Assembly (NCBI RefSeq): GCF_027947595.1
Contig: NZ_CP116257.1
Span: 4,836,001 to 4,900,000 of the forward strand
DNA from: Streptomyces lienomycini
GTDB lineage: Bacteria; Actinomycetota; Actinomycetes; Streptomycetales; Streptomycetaceae
DNA: 64,000 nucleotides
Direction: 5' to 3'
The first letter of the stretch is position 1. Each line of letters starts with the position of its first letter. The notes below the pieces were generated by a model. It was not told the origin of the DNA and made no database searches. It saw only the letters and a program-made list of their open reading frames with translations. The translations under genes were made by a program, and so were the position numbers. Below are positions 22,013 to 30,216 of the stretch, one piece after another.

Positions 22013-22579
22013 TCAGGCGTCCTCGCGACGCCAGACCATGCTCCGCCCAGCCTCCGCCGCGGTCTGCGGCTCGTCGGGTTCGACGCGCAGCAACCGGTAC
22101 CCGATCCGGGGCGGGATCGCGGCACTGCGGACGTTGGCCTCGTCGCAGTGGATCTCCATCGCCTCGACGCCGAAAAGCCCGAGGCCCTCCTCCGTCAGGG
22201 CGGCCGCGGCCCCGGTGGCGAGTCCGCGGCCGGTGGCCGGCGAACAGACCCAGTAGCCGATCTCCAGGACACCGGCCTCTCCGTTCGGGAACATCGCGCC
22301 CCCGCCGAGCACCTTGTCGAAACGGTCCGGCGGAGTCAGCACGTAGACGAACGACCGGCCGGCGTCCCAGTCCGCGTCCTGTTCGACGCGGAAGCCCTCG
22401 GTCTCCTCCCGGGTGGGCGGACGCCGGGCCCAGCGAAGCCACTCCCCCAGATGCCCGACGTCGGCGGCGACGGCGGCGATGAACGCGTCGTCCGGGACAA
22501 GTGAACGCCGGCGCAGTACGGAACCGTCCGGCAGTTCGATGTTCTCTCGCGGAAGCCTGGAAGGAGATCCCTCTGTCAT
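22013..22579 (-). CDS. GNAT-family N-acetyltransferase, 188 aa
   Basis: Acetyl-CoA-dependent transferase of the RimJ/RimL-like type. It shows GVLEIGYWVCSPATGRGLAT (acetyl-CoA pyrophosphate loop region) and MEIHCDEANVRSAAIPPRIG, which is the usual end-of-domain pattern of protein or small-amine acetyltransferases. The start at 22579 (MTEGSPSR) is preferred because AAGGAGATC lies close upstream on the minus strand reading; a longer start at 22609 is possible. Substrate unknown. Confidence 0.85.
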   Translation of the reverse strand: MTEGSPSRLPRENIELPDGSVLRRRSLVPDDAFIAAVAADVGHLGEWLRWARRPPTREETEGFRVEQDADWDAGRSFVYVLTPPDRFDKVLGGGAMFPNGEAGVLEIGYWVCSPATGRGLATGAAAALTEEGLGLFGVEAMEIHCDEANVRSAAIPPRIGYRLLRVEPDEPQTAAEAGRSMVWRREDA

Positions 22580-22660
22580 GCCCGCATCCTGGCCCACCCG
22601 GCCGGCCACTTGAAGAGGACCGGCACCGGCCCTGGCGAATACGACGACTGTCCGGGGCGC

Positions 22661-22894
22661 TCAGGTGCGGAGGTGGCTCCGTTCGCCGTTGTGGTCGAGG
22701 ATGACCAGGATCTCGGCGGGGCCGCGGTCCCCGCGGACGGCGTGCGGGGTCATGGTGGAGAACGAGGCCGCCTGACCGGCCTCGACACGGATGACGCGCT
22801 CGCCCAGGTAGAGGACGACGGTCCCGGACAGCACGGTGAACCAGTCCCGGCCCGGGTGGACACCCAGGTCGTCGGGGGTGACGCCGCCCGCCTG
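22661..22894 (-). pseudogene. 3' fragment of an XRE/cupin-sensor regulator
   Basis: The last 77 residues form a cupin domain typical of small helix-turn-helix/cupin regulators: HPGRDWFTVLSGTVVLYLGE, VEAGQAASFSTMTPHAV and ILVILDHNGERSHLRT. The DNA-binding half expected upstream is absent. Homology stops abruptly near 22894, exactly where a plus-strand fragment of another gene begins, so a rearrangement joined two partial genes. Confidence 0.7.
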
Positions 22895-23132
22895 GGGCTT
22901 CCCCCTGTTCCTGCCCGAGGACACCGGTGTCGGCCGGCCCGGCCTCGAGGCCCTCCTGCACGCCGCCACGAACACCCGGCCGCCCCACGAGTGGACCGAC
23001 CACCTGCGGGGCGCGGGGTTCGTCCTCGAGGAGCGGCGGCCCTTCGAGATCCGCCTCGACCGCACCGAGGCAGGACCGCCGCCGGTACTTCCGGCGGCGG
23101 CCTCTCGCTCGCGCACTTCGAGCCCTGGCTAG
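22893..23132 (+). pseudogene. 3' fragment resembling a SAM methyltransferase
   Basis: The plus frame from about 22893 reads like the C-terminus of a methyltransferase: GFPLFLPEDTGVGRPGLEAL, HEWTDHLRGAGFVLEERRPF and EIRLDRTEAG. The SAM-binding part is missing, and upstream codons belong to the antisense of the cupin fragment. The last 20 codons overlap the immunity gene end. The family call is tentative; what is clear is that only a tail remains. Confidence 0.45.
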
Positions 23133-23539
23133 TGCTCAGAGCCCCTCTCGGGCATCGCCGCGTACATCGCGTAGTACTTCGCATACATGTGGGCCAACTT
23201 CGGCCCATGCCCATCGTCCCGCATGGCCAGGAACTCAAGCAGGAGGGACAACAGCAGGTCAACAGCCTCCTGCTGTTGCTCCGGCGTCAGCTGACCCAGT
23301 TTGTTCCAGCCCATGGGCTGGAGGTCGGGGAACGCCTCGTCAAGGACGAGCGCTTGCCATCCGAAGCTGGTGCATTCTCCCCTGCGCACGACCATCCACT
23401 CGGTGAATCCCCGCATGAGCCCGCCCGAGCGGGCCACGTCGAATCCGACGAGAAACATGTGCACGTTTTCGTACGATCCGTCGAGACCGTAGAGCCCCGG
23501 TCTGGATCGGACCTGCTCGATGGCTTCCCTGTCGTTCAT
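23129..23539 (-). CDS. Putative immunity protein for the IS-split toxin, 136 aa
   Basis: Small cytoplasmic protein starting MNDREAIEQVRSRPGLYG, with MFLVGFDVARSGGLMRGF and a helical Gln/Leu-rich C-terminal half (LTPEQQQEAVDLLLSLLLEF). It begins 8 bases after the stop of the toxin C-terminal fragment (23548-23550), the spacing usual for toxin-immunity pairs, and similar small proteins follow toxin genes in Streptomyces. It is intact although its toxin is broken. Its frame is continuous with the upstream transposase frame, giving a spurious 568-codon open frame. The start at 23539 is the natural one. Function is inferred from context. Confidence 0.65.
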   Translation of the reverse strand: MNDREAIEQVRSRPGLYGLDGSYENVHMFLVGFDVARSGGLMRGFTEWMVVRRGECTSFGWQALVLDEAFPDLQPMGWNKLGQLTPEQQQEAVDLLLSLLLEFLAMRDDGHGPKLAHMYAKYYAMYAAMPERGSEH

Positions 23540-23547
23540 GGATGTCC

Positions 23548-23670
23548 TTAGAACCCGAAATCGATGATGTCGCCGTAGTCCCACTTGGCCTTGTACTCCG
23601 CGATTGACTCCCCGCCCTTCGGAGTGAACGCGTCGTATACCCGGCCATTGAGTACTACTACGGCTTGGTA
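23548..23670 (-). pseudogene. Toxin gene, C-terminal fragment downstream of the IS
   Basis: Beginning with the target repeat, this frame reads YQAVVVLNGRVYDAF, then TPKGGESIAEYKAKWDYGD and IIDFGF-stop. The pattern (beta strand, GRVYDAFT, a Lys/Tyr helix, FGF end) is that of papain-fold or deamidase-like C-terminal toxin domains of actinobacterial polymorphic toxins. It is in frame with the upstream fragment once the IS and one repeat are removed. The His normally expected in the strand before GRVYDAF is not obvious (Gln in YQAVVV), so catalytic class is uncertain. Confidence 0.7.
23663..23670. repeat. IS target-site duplication, copy 1
   Basis: GCTTGGTA on the plus strand (TACCAAGC on the minus strand) abuts the right end of the IS. 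The same eight bases flank the other end at 24881-24888. Confidence 0.85.
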
Positions 23671-24832
23671 AGACGCACTTCAGGGCGGCCTGTTCCGTGG
23701 GGAAGTGTCCGCGAGCACGGACGGCCTTGCGGATTCGGGCGTTCACGGACTCGATCGCGTTGGTCGTGCACACGATCCGGCGGATCTCGACGTCGAACTG
23801 AAGGAAGGGCACGAACTCCGCCCAGGCCCGCTCCCACAGCCGGACGATGGCCGGGTACTTCGCACCCCATTCCTCCGAGAACTCCAGGAACCTTTCCGTG
23901 GCGGCATCCTCCGTGGGCGCGGTGTAGACCGGCCGGAGAGCCTTAGCGATCTTCTCCCAGTCCTGCCGGCCCGCGTATTTGAAGCTGTTACGAAGCAGGT
24001 GAACCACGCAGGTCTGCACGATCGTCGCAGGCCAGACGGTGTTCACCGCGTCGGGGAGTCCGGTCAGCCCATCGCAGACAAGCATCAGGACGTCGCGCAC
24101 GCCCCGGTTCTTGATCTCGGTGAGGACCTGGAGCCAGTATTTGGCTCCCTCGCCGCCATCGCCAACCCATAGCCCCAGGATGTCCCGGGTCCCCTCGGCG
24201 GTCACGGCCAATGCCATGTAGACCGGGCGATTGGCAACCTGCCCATCCCTGACCTTGACGTGCACACAGTCGATGAAGACGACCGGATACACCGCGTCCA
24301 GCGGCCGGTTCTGCCATTCCACCATGCCCGCGACCACACTGTCGGTGATCGTGGAGATGGTCGACTTCGACACCTCGGTCCCGTACACCTGGGCCAGGTG
24401 CGCGGAGATCTCACCGTGCGTGAGACCCTTTGCCGACAGTGACAGCACCATCTCGTCGATCCCACCCAGACGCCGCTGTCGCTTCTTGACCAGCATCGGC
24501 TCGAAGGACCCCGCCCGGTCCCGCGGGACGGAGATCCCGACCGGGCCGACCTCGGTGGCCACAGTCTTGGACCGGTGGCCGTTGCGGTAGTTCTCCCGCC
24601 CGCCCTCGGCCCGCTCACCGTGCTCATGACCCAGGTGATCAGTCAGCTCACCTTCCAGCGCCGACTCCAGCACCCGCTTGGTCAGCTGCTGCAGCAGGCC
24701 GCCCTCACCGGTCAGCTTCAACCCGTCGGCCTGAGCTCGGGTCACCAGCTGACCGATCAGCTCGTCATCCACGGCGGCCGCCAGCTCGCCGACGCCACTC
24801 TCGGTACCGGTCTCACGCATCACGTCAGTCAT
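23671..24832 (-). pseudogene. IS256-family transposase, truncated at the C-terminus
   Basis: DDE transposase with N-terminal region KLTGEGGLLQQLTKRVLESA, the first Asp in YPVVFIDCVHVKVRDG, the second in VLMLVCDGLTGLPDAV, the conserved VQTCVVHLLRNSFKY, and the Glu in CTTNAIESVNARIRKA. All catalytic residues are present. About 387 codons remain; the frame leaves the IS at ALKCVL, where full-length relatives continue for about 30 residues. The frame then stays open by chance into the immunity gene. The start is the ATG at 24832 (MTDVMRETG). Confidence 0.85.
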
Positions 24833-24880
24833 CAACTTCCGCTTCTTGCTCGGGAGTTACACCGGTTACCGTACAGACCC
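23671..24880 (-). mobile_element. IS256-family insertion sequence, right end missing
   Basis: A 1210-base element bounded by 8-bp direct repeats, the length typical of IS256-family target duplications. The left end on the minus strand reads GGGTCTGTACGGTAACCGG and the transposase starts 48 bases in. The other end (AGACGCACTTCAGGGC on the plus strand) shows no matching inverted repeat, and the transposase runs off it without its last 30 or so residues. The element is therefore shorter than usual (about 1.3-1.4 kb) and probably immobile. Confidence 0.85.
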
Positions 24881-24888
24881 GCTTGGTA
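24881..24888. repeat. IS target-site duplication, copy 2
   Basis: GCTTGGTA, identical to 23663-23670, abuts the intact left end of the IS and overlaps the toxin codons for Tyr-Gln-Ala. Confidence 0.85.
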
Positions 24889-25572
24889 GCCGTTGTCCCA
24901 GTTGATGGTCCCCTGACCACGATAGTTCCCGAAGAACGGGCCTGCTGGGCCAAAACGGACGACCTGACCATCGCCCAGACTGTCGCGGATCCGCTCGGCG
25001 CACGCTTGGCAGTCACCCGGACCGTTCGTGATCTGTGACGCGGCCTTGGGTAGCCCTGGAACATCATGCATCCCGCAGGGCAGGCCCGCCGCGGCCAGCG
25101 TCTGCACGGTGGACCTGCCCGCAACCTTGCAGCCGCGCTTGAGTAGTTTCAGTCTGCCGTAGGCTCTTTCGAGGGCTTTGAGTTTGGCTCCGATGAGGAC
25201 GTCGGCCGCGAGCTCGCCACAGTTCTGGAGAGTCGTGTCCTGTATGCAGACCAGGAAGTTGCTGATGCCGGCGAGTTCTGCGGTGCCGTCCCAGAGCTGC
25301 TTCATGGCGTCGCTGAATTCGTCGCTGTAGGACAGGATTTCGCAGTGAATCTCGTTGTGCTGGCACCAGCGGGCGGTCTCGACCGGGTCGCAGGGTAGGT
25401 AGGCGCTTTGGCAACGAGGACGCTTACGACACCACCTAGACCAAGTGACACTCGCAGGCCGGGCATTCCGTCCGCCGCAGGGCCGCCCGGTCCACGAGCT
25501 CTCGAGCCTCAGTTCCACGCCTGTGAGCAGGAGACAGCGGCTGTCCGATCGGCCATAGATGACGGACTTCAA
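24881..25572 (-). pseudogene. Toxin gene, N-terminal/central fragment upstream of the IS
   Basis: This frame encodes ETARWCQHNEIHCEILSYSD, KLKALERAYGRLKLLKRGCK, then GDCQACAERIRDSLGDGQVV and GNYRGQGTINWDNGYQ, where the IS breaks it. The Cys in GDCQACAERI fits the nucleophile position of papain-like toxin domains, followed by the GxYRGQ..NWDN segment that normally runs directly into the C-terminal strand now found at 23548-23670. The true 5' end is unclear: residues before about 25410 (SAYLPCDPVE) look non-coding, so the gene probably lost its front as well. Confidence 0.65.
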
Positions 25573-25744
25573 CGCAGCGTAGTCAACACCAAGTCAAGCG
25601 CCCCTTGGTGAGGACGCATGGGGACTGCGCGCATAGCTCGCCTCCGAACTATGGTGTCCCACCACATACGCCCCTGACCTGCACCTTCCTACGGTATGGC
25701 GACACGCAACCGTCCCCGCAGATCCCCAGGAAGTAGTGCCGATG
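25573..25744. other. Junction DNA with no recognisable gene
   Basis: About 170 bases of lower GC and no coding pattern in any frame separate the broken toxin gene from the broken GAF regulator. Together with the loss of homology on both sides this marks a recombination junction. I see no att-like tRNA end or inverted repeat. Confidence 0.4.
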
Positions 25745-26926
25745 TCATCGCCCGCAACCGCTCCACCAGCCCCGAACAACCTCAAGCGCATCGTCGCCGC
25801 CGCGTACGCGTTGTTCGGCCTCGGCGGCGGAGCGCCGGGCGAGCAGCAGCAGGGAGGTGACCATCGCGGCGCGTTCCAGGGTGAGCTGGTCGACGGGGTC
25901 GAGCCCGGGGTGGCCGCGCAGGACCAAGGCACCGAGCAGCTCGTCACCGGCGGCGACGGCGGCGATCCAGTCGTCCTTGTGCCGCACCACGTGCCCCTCG
26001 GCGCGGGACGCTTCCAACGCGTACTCCGGTGCCGCGGCGGCCTCGGTGAACTCCACGGTGCCGTCCAGGACCTGGGAGACGGCGGCGGCCACGTCGTGCA
26101 CCCCGCCGCCGCGCAGGACGAGTTCGGCGAGCCGGTCGTGGACGTCGGAGGCGCGCTCGATGACGCCGCTGCGGTCCCGGATGATCTCGTTGGCGCGCTC
26201 CAGACCCGCGAGGGCCGCGCGGGTCTCGGCGAGCAGGTTCGCGGTGTCGATGGCGGCTGCCGCGAGGGCCGCGAAGGAGCCGAGCAGGGCGATCTGCTCG
26301 CGTTCGAAGACCCGGGCGTGCCGGTCCGCGGCGAAGAGCACGCCGATGACGTGGTGGCCGAGCATGAGGGGCACGCCGAGGATGGCGACCAGGCCCTCGT
26401 CGCGTACTCCCGCGTCGATGGTGCCGGTGTGCTGGAAGCGGGCGTCCTTGAAGTAGTCGTCGGTGACGTGGGGGCGGGCGGTCTGGGCGACGAGGCCGCC
26501 GAGCCCCTCCCCCATGCCGAGCCGCAGCTGCTGGAAGCGGGCGGCGACCGACCCCTCGGTGACCCGCATGTAGGTGTCGCCGTGGTCCGGGTCGTTGAGG
26601 CTGAGGTAGGCGACGTCGGTGCCGAGCAGGGAGCGGGCCCGCTGCACGATCGCGCGCAGCACCGCGTCCAGGTCGCGCAGTCCGGCGAGGTCGTGGGCGG
26701 TCTCGAACAGCGCGGACAGCTCGGCCTCCCGCCTGCGCCGGCCCTCCAGCTCCGAGCGCACGCCCAGCGCGAGGTGCTTGGCCCGTTCGAGCGCGTCGAT
26801 CCGCTCGGCCGGTCCGCCCTCGGCGCGGGCGAGCAGCACCGGCTGCTCGTAGGCGTCGGCGGAGGCGCCGCGGGCCAGCAGATCCAGGAACGGCGTCTCG
26901 GCGCACTGCACTCGGTCACGGGACAT
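25745..26926 (-). pseudogene. GAF-domain PucR-type regulator, C-terminally truncated, 393 codons
   Basis: The intact N-terminal part has a helical start, a GAF domain (about residues 75-225: LGTDVAYLSLNDPDHGDTYM, GVPLMLGHHVIGVLFAADRH) and a second sensor-like region ending LLLLARRSAAEAEQRVRG. Relatives continue for about 200 residues to a PucR/CdaR helix-turn-helix. Here the frame instead ends in 16 unrelated residues (GDDALEVVRGWWSGCG). The DNA-binding domain is therefore gone. The start at 26926 (MSRDRVQC) is used; 26944 is an alternative. It lies directly downstream of an SDR dehydrogenase gene, its probable original target. Confidence 0.75.
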
Positions 26927-26982
26927 GCCCACAGGATTCCCCATCACCCGGTGGTCCCGGCAGCCCTGTGGAAAACCACGGC

Positions 26983-27783
26983 TCAGTGCGCCGTCCAGCC
27001 GCCGTCCAGGACCAGTGAGGTGCCCGTGACGTAGGAGGCCCGCGGACCGCAGAGGTAGGCGACGGCCTCGGCGACCTCGTCCGGTTCGATCAGCCGCCGC
27101 AGCGCACTGTCGCGCAGCAGGATGTCGGAGAGCACCCGCTCCTCGGGGATTCCGTGGGCCAGGGCCTGGTCGGCGATCTGCCTCTCCACCAGCGGGGTGC
27201 GTACGTAGGCGGGGTTCACGCAGTTGGAGGTGACGCCGTGGGCGGCGCCTTCGAGGGCGGCGGTCTTGGAGAGTCCCTCGAGACCGTGCTTGGCGGACAC
27301 GTAGGCCGCCTTGTAGGCCGAGGCGCGCAGACCGTGCACCGACGAGATGTTGACGATGCGGCCCCAGCCCTGTTCGTACATGTGGGGCAGGGCGCCGCGG
27401 ATGAGCCGGAAGGGGGCCTCCAGCATCACGGTGAGGACGGTGTGGAAGACGTCCGGCGGGAACTCCTCGAGGGGCCGCACCAGCTGCAGCCCGGCGTTGT
27501 TGACGAGGACGTCGGCCCCGGCGGCGGCGCGTTCGGCTGCGTCGAGGTCGGTCAGGTCCAGCACCTGGGTCTCGACACTGCCCGCGAGGTCTCCGCAGCT
27601 CTCGGCCAGCGCGTCCAGTCCGGCGGCGTCCCGGTCGATCGCTCTGACGTCGGCCCCGGCGGCGGCCAGCCGCAGTGCGCAGGCACGGCCGATGCCGCCG
27701 GCGGCGCCGGTGACGAGGGCGGTGCGGCCGTCGAGGTCGAGCGAGGAGCCGTGGGGGGCCTGGAGGACGCTGGGCGAGGTCAT
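26983..27783 (-). CDS. 3-hydroxybutyrate dehydrogenase-like SDR, 266 aa
   Basis: NAD(P)-dependent short-chain dehydrogenase. The cofactor motif is TALVTGAAGGIGRACALRLA, followed by LVNNAGLQ. The catalytic Ser lies in VNISSVHGLRAS and the Tyr/Lys pair in AAYVSAKHGLEG. The C-terminal pattern GTSLVLDGGWTAH and the insert SDILLRDSALRRLIEPDEVA match D-3-hydroxybutyrate dehydrogenases, which interconvert 3-hydroxybutyrate and acetoacetate. It is immediately upstream of the truncated GAF regulator, a pairing seen in other Streptomyces. Confidence 0.85.
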   Translation of the reverse strand: MTSPSVLQAPHGSSLDLDGRTALVTGAAGGIGRACALRLAAAGADVRAIDRDAAGLDALAESCGDLAGSVETQVLDLTDLDAAERAAAGADVLVNNAGLQLVRPLEEFPPDVFHTVLTVMLEAPFRLIRGALPHMYEQGWGRIVNISSVHGLRASAYKAAYVSAKHGLEGLSKTAALEGAAHGVTSNCVNPAYVRTPLVERQIADQALAHGIPEERVLSDILLRDSALRRLIEPDEVAEAVAYLCGPRASYVTGTSLVLDGGWTAH

Positions 27784-27837
27784 GCCCCGACCCTAGGCAG
27801 CGTCCGGCCCGGCCCCCATGTGGGCACGCCCCATACT

Positions 27838-28317
27838 TCAGCTGGAACCAGTGGGTTCGAACCATGTGGGGGCGTCGGACAGGGCCAGCTTGACCCTGGT
27901 CTGGCCGAACTCCTTGATGTCCGGCAACGCGTCCACCGCGAACCAGCCCACCTCCAGCGACTCGTCGTCGTTGACCCGTGCCTCGCCGCCGACGGCCCGG
28001 CAGCGGAAGGTGACGTCCATGAACTGGCACATGTCACCGTTGTCGTAGGTGACCGGCTTCAGCGCCTGGACCAGGACGAGCCGCTCGACGACGCACTGGA
28101 CGGCGGTCTCCTCCTCGACCTCGCGCACGGCGCAGGCCGCGGGCTGCTCCCCCGGTTCCGGGATGCCTCCGATCAGCGACCAGCGCCCGTTGTCGGACCG
28201 CCGTCCCAGGAGCACTCTGCCTTCGTCGTCGAAGACGACGGCGGTGACCCCCGGGAGCCACAGGAGCTGGTGTCCGGCCGAGGCGCGCAGGTCGCGGATG
28301 AAATCGGGAGTAGCCAT
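27838..28317 (-). CDS. NUDIX hydrolase, 159 aa
   Basis: Small pyrophosphohydrolase. The Nudix box is seen as GGIPEPGEQPAACAVREVEE followed by ETAV, fitting GX5EX7REUXEEXGU with Thr-Ala near the end. Upstream GVTAVVFDDEGRVLLGRRSD is the typical first strand. The start at 28317 (MATPDFIRDLR) gives the usual length. Substrate not predictable from sequence (nucleotide sugars, oxidised dNTPs and others are possible). Confidence 0.9.
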   Translation of the reverse strand: MATPDFIRDLRASAGHQLLWLPGVTAVVFDDEGRVLLGRRSDNGRWSLIGGIPEPGEQPAACAVREVEEETAVQCVVERLVLVQALKPVTYDNGDMCQFMDVTFRCRAVGGEARVNDDESLEVGWFAVDALPDIKEFGQTRVKLALSDAPTWFEPTGSS

Positions 28318-28384
28318 GCGCACGACCCTAACCGGCCCGGCGGCCGCCCTCGCCGAGGTCGCGGGGCGTGCGACGGGCGTACGG

Positions 28385-30004
28385 CTACACGGCGCGGGCG
28401 CGTCGCCCGCGCACACCCGCGCCGACGGCCCAGCCGAGCCCGCCGGCGGCGATCAGCACCAGGGCGATCTCGGGCGCGATGCCGAGCCGGGTGGCGGGCG
28501 TCTCGGAGGAGCGCAGGGGCACCTCCTGGACGAGGGAGTCCGCAACGAACATGCCGGTCTTCTGGGTGACCCTGCCGTCGGGCATGATGATCGCGCTGAC
28601 GCCGCTGGTCACCGGCACGGTGACGGTCCGGCTGTGCTCGACGGCGCGGACGCGGGACATGGCGAGCTGCTGGTAGGTCATCTCGCTGCGGTCGAAGGTC
28701 GCGTTGTTGCTGGGCACGGAGATCATCTGGGCGCCGTCGGTGACCTCGGAACGCACGGCCCAGTCGAAGGCCGCCTCGTAGCAGGTCACCAGGCCGACCC
28801 GGGTCCCGGCCATGGTGAACACTCCGGGCTCGGTGCCCCGGCTGAAGTCCCGGCTGACCATGGTGGTCCAGTCGTCGTTGATCGCGCCGATGAGCGAGCG
28901 CAGCGGCAGGTACTCGCCGAAGGGCTGGATCTGCCGCTTGTCGTAGGTGTCGACGGGGCCCTTGTCCGGGTCCCACAGGATCTGCTCGTTGAGCAGCCTG
29001 CCGTCGCGTTCCACGACGCCGCCGACCGAGATGGGTGCGCCGATCGCGTCGGCGGCCCGGTCGATGACCAGGCGGGCGTCGGGGTTGGCGAAGGGGTCGA
29101 TGTCCGAGGAGTTCTCCGGCCAGAGCACGAAGTCGGGGCGGTCCACCTTGCCCGCCTCGACCTCGGCCGCCAGCCGTTCGGTCTCCCGCGCGTGGTAGTC
29201 GAGTACGGCCCGGCGCTGGGAGTTGAAGTCGAGGCCCGCGCGCGGCACGTTGCCCTGGATCACCGCGACGGTCGCGGTGCCGTCCTCCGCGTCGTCGCTG
29301 ACCAGCGGCCGGGCTGCCACGGCGCCCACGACGGGCACGGCCACGCCGAGGAGCGCCACCGCCGCGGCGCCGCGGCGGACCTCGCCGCCCCGGCGGGCCC
29401 GGACGGCCAGGCGCACGACCTCGTGGAGGCCGAAACCGCACAGGACGACCGCGAAGCCGAGTACGGGTGTGCCGCCGACCGCCGCGAGCGGCAGGAAGAG
29501 TCCGTCCGCCTGCCCGAACGCGATCTTGCCCCAGGGGAAGCCCTCGAAGGGCACGCGCGCGCGTGCGGCCTCCCCCGCGATCCACAGCGCCGCCGCCCAC
29601 ACCGGCCGTCCCGGGAGCTTCGACACGGCGGCGACGCCCGCGCCGACCGCCGCGACGAAGAGCGCCTCGACCGCGGCCAGGGCGAGCCAGGGGCCGGGGC
29701 CTACCTCCACACCGGTCCACACCAGCAGGGGCAGCAGGAAGCCGAGGCCGAAGAGGTAGCCGAGGCCCAGGCCGGCCTTCCAGCCGCGGCCGCGCAGCAC
29801 CCAGCCGAAGACGGCGAAGGCGGGCAGCGCGAGCCACCACAGGGTGCGCGGCGGGAAGCTGACGTAGAGCAGCACTCCGGAGAGCGCGGCGGCGGCGGCC
29901 GGGAGGAGGCGCCGGAGCCGCGCGGCGACGCGGGAGGCGGGTGTGGGCTGCGGCTGCGGCTGCGTCCGGTCCGGTTCGCCGACGGAGGTTGCGGTGGCTG
30001 TCAC
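28385..30004 (-). CDS. lnt: Apolipoprotein N-acyltransferase, 539 aa
   Basis: Integral membrane enzyme that N-acylates the lipid-modified Cys of lipoproteins. Six or so N-terminal membrane segments (about residues 35-225) precede a nitrilase-like domain carrying the triad: Glu in VLWPENSSDIDPF, Lys in YDKRQIQPFGEYLP and Cys in VGLVTCYEAAFDWA. A last membrane helix and a basic tail follow. The GTG start at 30004 has GGGGG just upstream. Streptomyces usually has two Lnt homologues; which one is the main enzyme cannot be told here. Confidence 0.93.
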   Translation of the reverse strand: MTATATSVGEPDRTQPQPQPTPASRVAARLRRLLPAAAAALSGVLLYVSFPPRTLWWLALPAFAVFGWVLRGRGWKAGLGLGYLFGLGFLLPLLVWTGVEVGPGPWLALAAVEALFVAAVGAGVAAVSKLPGRPVWAAALWIAGEAARARVPFEGFPWGKIAFGQADGLFLPLAAVGGTPVLGFAVVLCGFGLHEVVRLAVRARRGGEVRRGAAAVALLGVAVPVVGAVAARPLVSDDAEDGTATVAVIQGNVPRAGLDFNSQRRAVLDYHARETERLAAEVEAGKVDRPDFVLWPENSSDIDPFANPDARLVIDRAADAIGAPISVGGVVERDGRLLNEQILWDPDKGPVDTYDKRQIQPFGEYLPLRSLIGAINDDWTTMVSRDFSRGTEPGVFTMAGTRVGLVTCYEAAFDWAVRSEVTDGAQMISVPSNNATFDRSEMTYQQLAMSRVRAVEHSRTVTVPVTSGVSAIIMPDGRVTQKTGMFVADSLVQEVPLRSSETPATRLGIAPEIALVLIAAGGLGWAVGAGVRGRRARAV

Positions 30005-30216
30005 CCCCCGGAGTGTACGGCGGACGGCCGGACCCGGAACAGGACGGTCCGCGGACGCCGGGAGCCCCGGCCGTCGGCCGGATCGCGCCGGGCGCCGGCG
30101 CGTCGGACGGGGGTGGTGCGGGGGGGCGGGGCGGGCTTGGGCGCGGTGGGACCGAGAAGTGGGCGTCCGCGGCCGGTACGGTCGCGGACCGCGGCAGCCG
30201 ACCGCTGCGGCAGGGC

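Noticed and set aside
23129..24835. A single 568-codon gene covering transposase and immunity protein
   Set aside because: The join lies exactly at the IS end and target repeat; the downstream part has its own ATG, and the intervening 44 codons are out-of-frame toxin sequence. The open frame is accidental.
22013..25800. Integrative element with att sites bounding the whole accessory region
   Set aside because: No integrase, tRNA end or long direct repeats at the edges; the region looks like successive deletions and one IS insertion.
30005..30216. A small gene between the PH-like protein and lnt
   Set aside because: No frame shows normal codon bias or a plausible start; treated as the lnt upstream region.
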